Shown here: one piece after another, positions 62,570 to 64,000 of the stretch
Numbering within the stretch: the stretch's first letter is position 1
Layout of the letters: each line of letters starts with the position of its first letter
DNA from: Allopontixanthobacter sediminis
GTDB lineage: Bacteria; Pseudomonadota; Alphaproteobacteria; Sphingomonadales; Sphingomonadaceae
Direction of reading: 5' to 3'
Length of the DNA stretch: 64,000 nucleotides
NCBI RefSeq assembly: GCF_009828115.1
Contig: NZ_WTYL01000002.1
Span: 62,001 to 126,000, forward strand
Program-made: the position numbers and the translations under genes
Notes under the pieces: model-generated
Seen by the model: the letters and a program-made list of their open reading frames with translations, nothing else
Database searches by the model: none
What the model was told of the DNA's origin: nothing

Positions 62570-63667
62570 ATGCAGCTCGAATTCTTCCCCTCGCGCACCC
62601 TGACGGTCTATCTGGCGAAATTGTTTTTCGTACGGATCGTGGCGATGCTGGCGGTGCTGGTCCTCGTTCTGATGATGCTCGACCTGCTGAGCACCAGCGG
62701 CGACATTCTCGCGGCGGAGGGTAACGGACAGGCGCAGCTATGGACCTATGTCACTCTGCGTGTGCCGCAGTTGGTTGCGCGGTTCCTGCCCTATTCGGTG
62801 CTGCTGGCGACCATCATCTCACTGATCACCCTCAACCAGAACAGTGAAGTCATCGCCATGAAGGCTGCCGGGCTTTCCGCGCACCAGGTTCTGGCGCCGC
62901 TACTGCTCACCGCCGGGCTTGTTTCCATCGCCAGCTTCGTTTTCAACGAGCGGGTGGTGACCCACGCGACCGCCACGCTCAGCGCATGGGAAGCGAGCGA
63001 TTACGGCCCGATCCCGCAGGATACGGGGCTCAGGACGAACGTTTACCTGGCGGCGGGGGACGATATCCTCGCTGCGAACACCGTCAGCGGTAGCGGCGCG
63101 AACATGACCATGCGCGGCGTGACCTTCTATCAGCGTGACGAACGGGGTATGTTGCAGGAACAGGTCCGCGCCGAGCGGGCGACCTACGCCGCCCCCGGTT
63201 GGTCCATGACCGACGCGATCCGCTTCAATGTCCAGACCGCCGAGACAACCATGGCGGCATCCGCCACGGTTGCGCCGGAAGTTAGCCCGGAACAAATCGA
63301 ACTGAGTGCGGTCAATCCCGATGCCCAAAGCTTCTGGCATTTGTCCGATTCCATCGATGATTTCGAGGCAGCGGGTCGGCGCACGACAGAACTGCGGGCC
63401 AAGTGGTGGCACAAGATATCGGGGCCGCTATCGGCATTCCTGATGCCCTTGCTGGGCGCGGTCGCTGCGTTCGGCCTCGCCCGATCAGGCCAGCTGTTCG
63501 TCCGCGCCCTGATCGGGATGGGGCTCGGCTTTACCTATTTCGTGGTCGACAACGCGGCCCTGGCGATGGGCAGTTTCGGCGGGTATCCGCCATTCCTGGC
63601 GGCGTGGGCCCCGTTCTTCCTGTTCCTGCTTATCGGCGAGACGGTGCTCATCCGGACGGAGGAATAG
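62570..63667 (+). CDS. lptG: LPS export ABC transporter permease LptG
   Basis: A 365-residue partner of LptF with the same six-helix plus periplasmic-domain layout: LAKLFFVRIVAMLAVLVLVLMML, VARFLPYSVLLATIISLITL, and AMKAAGLSAHQVLAPLLLTAGL as the coupling region. The C-terminal helices include LSAFLMPLLGAVAAFGLARSG. It is in an operon with lptF and converges with the desaturase gene (7-base gap). LptB, LptC and LptD are elsewhere. Confidence 0.93.
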   Translation: MQLEFFPSRTLTVYLAKLFFVRIVAMLAVLVLVLMMLDLLSTSGDILAAEGNGQAQLWTYVTLRVPQLVARFLPYSVLLATIISLITLNQNSEVIAMKAAGLSAHQVLAPLLLTAGLVSIASFVFNERVVTHATATLSAWEASDYGPIPQDTGLRTNVYLAAGDDILAANTVSGSGANMTMRGVTFYQRDERGMLQEQVRAERATYAAPGWSMTDAIRFNVQTAETTMAASATVAPEVSPEQIELSAVNPDAQSFWHLSDSIDDFEAAGRRTTELRAKWWHKISGPLSAFLMPLLGAVAAFGLARSGQLFVRALIGMGLGFTYFVVDNAALAMGSFGGYPPFLAAWAPFFLFLLIGETVLIRTEE

Positions 63668-63674
63668 CGGTCCC

Positions 63675-64000
63675 TTAGCGCACTTTCATGGTGCTACGCG
63701 CCAAGCGCCCGACCAGCGGCGCAAGCCCGCGGTGGTTCGATCCGTCGTAAGTTGACCCGGTACCAAGATGCTCCGACAGGCGGCGATGCGCCTCGGGCAA
63801 GGCGTGATACGGCATGCTCGGCAGCAAATGGTGCAGAGCGTGATAGCGCAGGCCCACCGGTGCCCAGATTTCCGCCAGCAGCCCCGGCGGGGGCACGTTG
63901 ACCGAATCCAGATACTGCGCCGTCACGGTCATCGGCTCGCCGTCATTTTCCCATAGATGCGCCACCAAAGTGCGTGTCTGGTTCAGGACGGCGGTGAGCG
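63675..64000 (-). CDS. Fatty acid desaturase, C-terminal part (gene cut by window edge)
   Basis: The reading frame is open to the right edge, so this is the last 108 codons. It contains the third histidine box in HALHHLLPSMPYHALPEAHRRL, typical of membrane fatty-acid desaturases or beta-carotene-hydroxylase-like proteins of the FA_desaturase family. The stop is at 63675. The N-terminal histidine boxes lie beyond the window. Substrate unknown. Confidence 0.85.
   Translation of the reverse strand, partial: LTAVLNQTRTLVAHLWENDGEPMTVTAQYLDSVNVPPPGLLAEIWAPVGLRYHALHHLLPSMPYHALPEAHRRLSEHLGTGSTYDGSNHRGLAPLVGRLARSTMKVR

Overview
The window looks like chromosome of a GC-rich alphaproteobacterium, most likely Sphingomonadales and probably Erythrobacteraceae. 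The reasons are codon use, an alphaproteobacterial Coq4, a GcvPA/GcvPB split glycine dehydrogenase, a split MetH, class I PHA synthase with phasin, and an ivd-mccB-mccA leucine operon. No species is claimed. I see no insertion sequence, prophage, CRISPR array or rRNA.

Region 1 (1-18210) is the most interesting part. A plus-strand operon encodes a cyclic-nucleotide-binding 4Fe-4S protein (its 5' end lies outside the window), a cytochrome b-like membrane protein, an FHA-domain/decaheme cytochrome fusion and a CpdA-type phosphodiesterase, followed by Coq4. A minus-strand operon with overlapping genes converges on it: CHASE2 adenylate/guanylate cyclase, FecR-like protein, pentaheme cytochrome, tandem GlcG/HbpS-like lipoprotein, outer-membrane beta-barrel, and a decaheme cytochrome fused to an LVIVD beta-propeller. 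About 25 c-type hemes, an Fe-S relay and an outer-membrane barrel therefore sit beside a cyclic-nucleotide synthase, a hydrolase and a receptor domain. I read this as a candidate undescribed cyclic-nucleotide-wired envelope electron-transfer system. The substrate and the direction of electron flow cannot be read from sequence.

Region 2 (18279-30130) is one-carbon metabolism. It holds gcvT-gcvH-gcvPA-gcvPB behind a tandem glycine riboswitch, a CPA2-type antiporter, and an ArsR-methyltransferase/metF/metH1/metH2 operon with a palindromic operator at its head. GcvTHP makes methylene-tetrahydrofolate, MetF reduces it and the two-part MetH uses it to make methionine.

Region 3 (30163-39503) is an unsaturated-uronate (pectin-type) locus. 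It contains kduI, kduD, a DctPQM TRAP transporter, an exported beta-helix protein, two LacI regulators and a divergent hydratase-family gene. Two identical, oppositely oriented 15-bp boxes in the kduI/hydratase gap look like LacI-family operators.

Region 4 (39693-46349) holds a DEAD-box helicase, a lone proB divergent from putP, rluE and a ribosomal-protein hydroxylase. Region 5 (46393-53739) holds leucine catabolism (ivd, a small membrane protein, mccB, mccA), an entericidin-like lipoprotein, tRNA-Thr(CGT), tRNA-Cys(GCA), a thioesterase-like gene and an enoyl-CoA hydratase. Region 6 (53720-56202) is a run of small, poorly known genes: a membrane-anchored LuxR-type HTH, a helical protein, a membrane protein, a RadC-type JAB domain and a receiver-less OmpR-type winged helix. 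Region 7 (56298-64000) holds an AlaC-type aminotransferase, phaC, a phasin with a PhaR-like operator pair, clpS, lptF, lptG and the 3' end of a fatty-acid desaturase.
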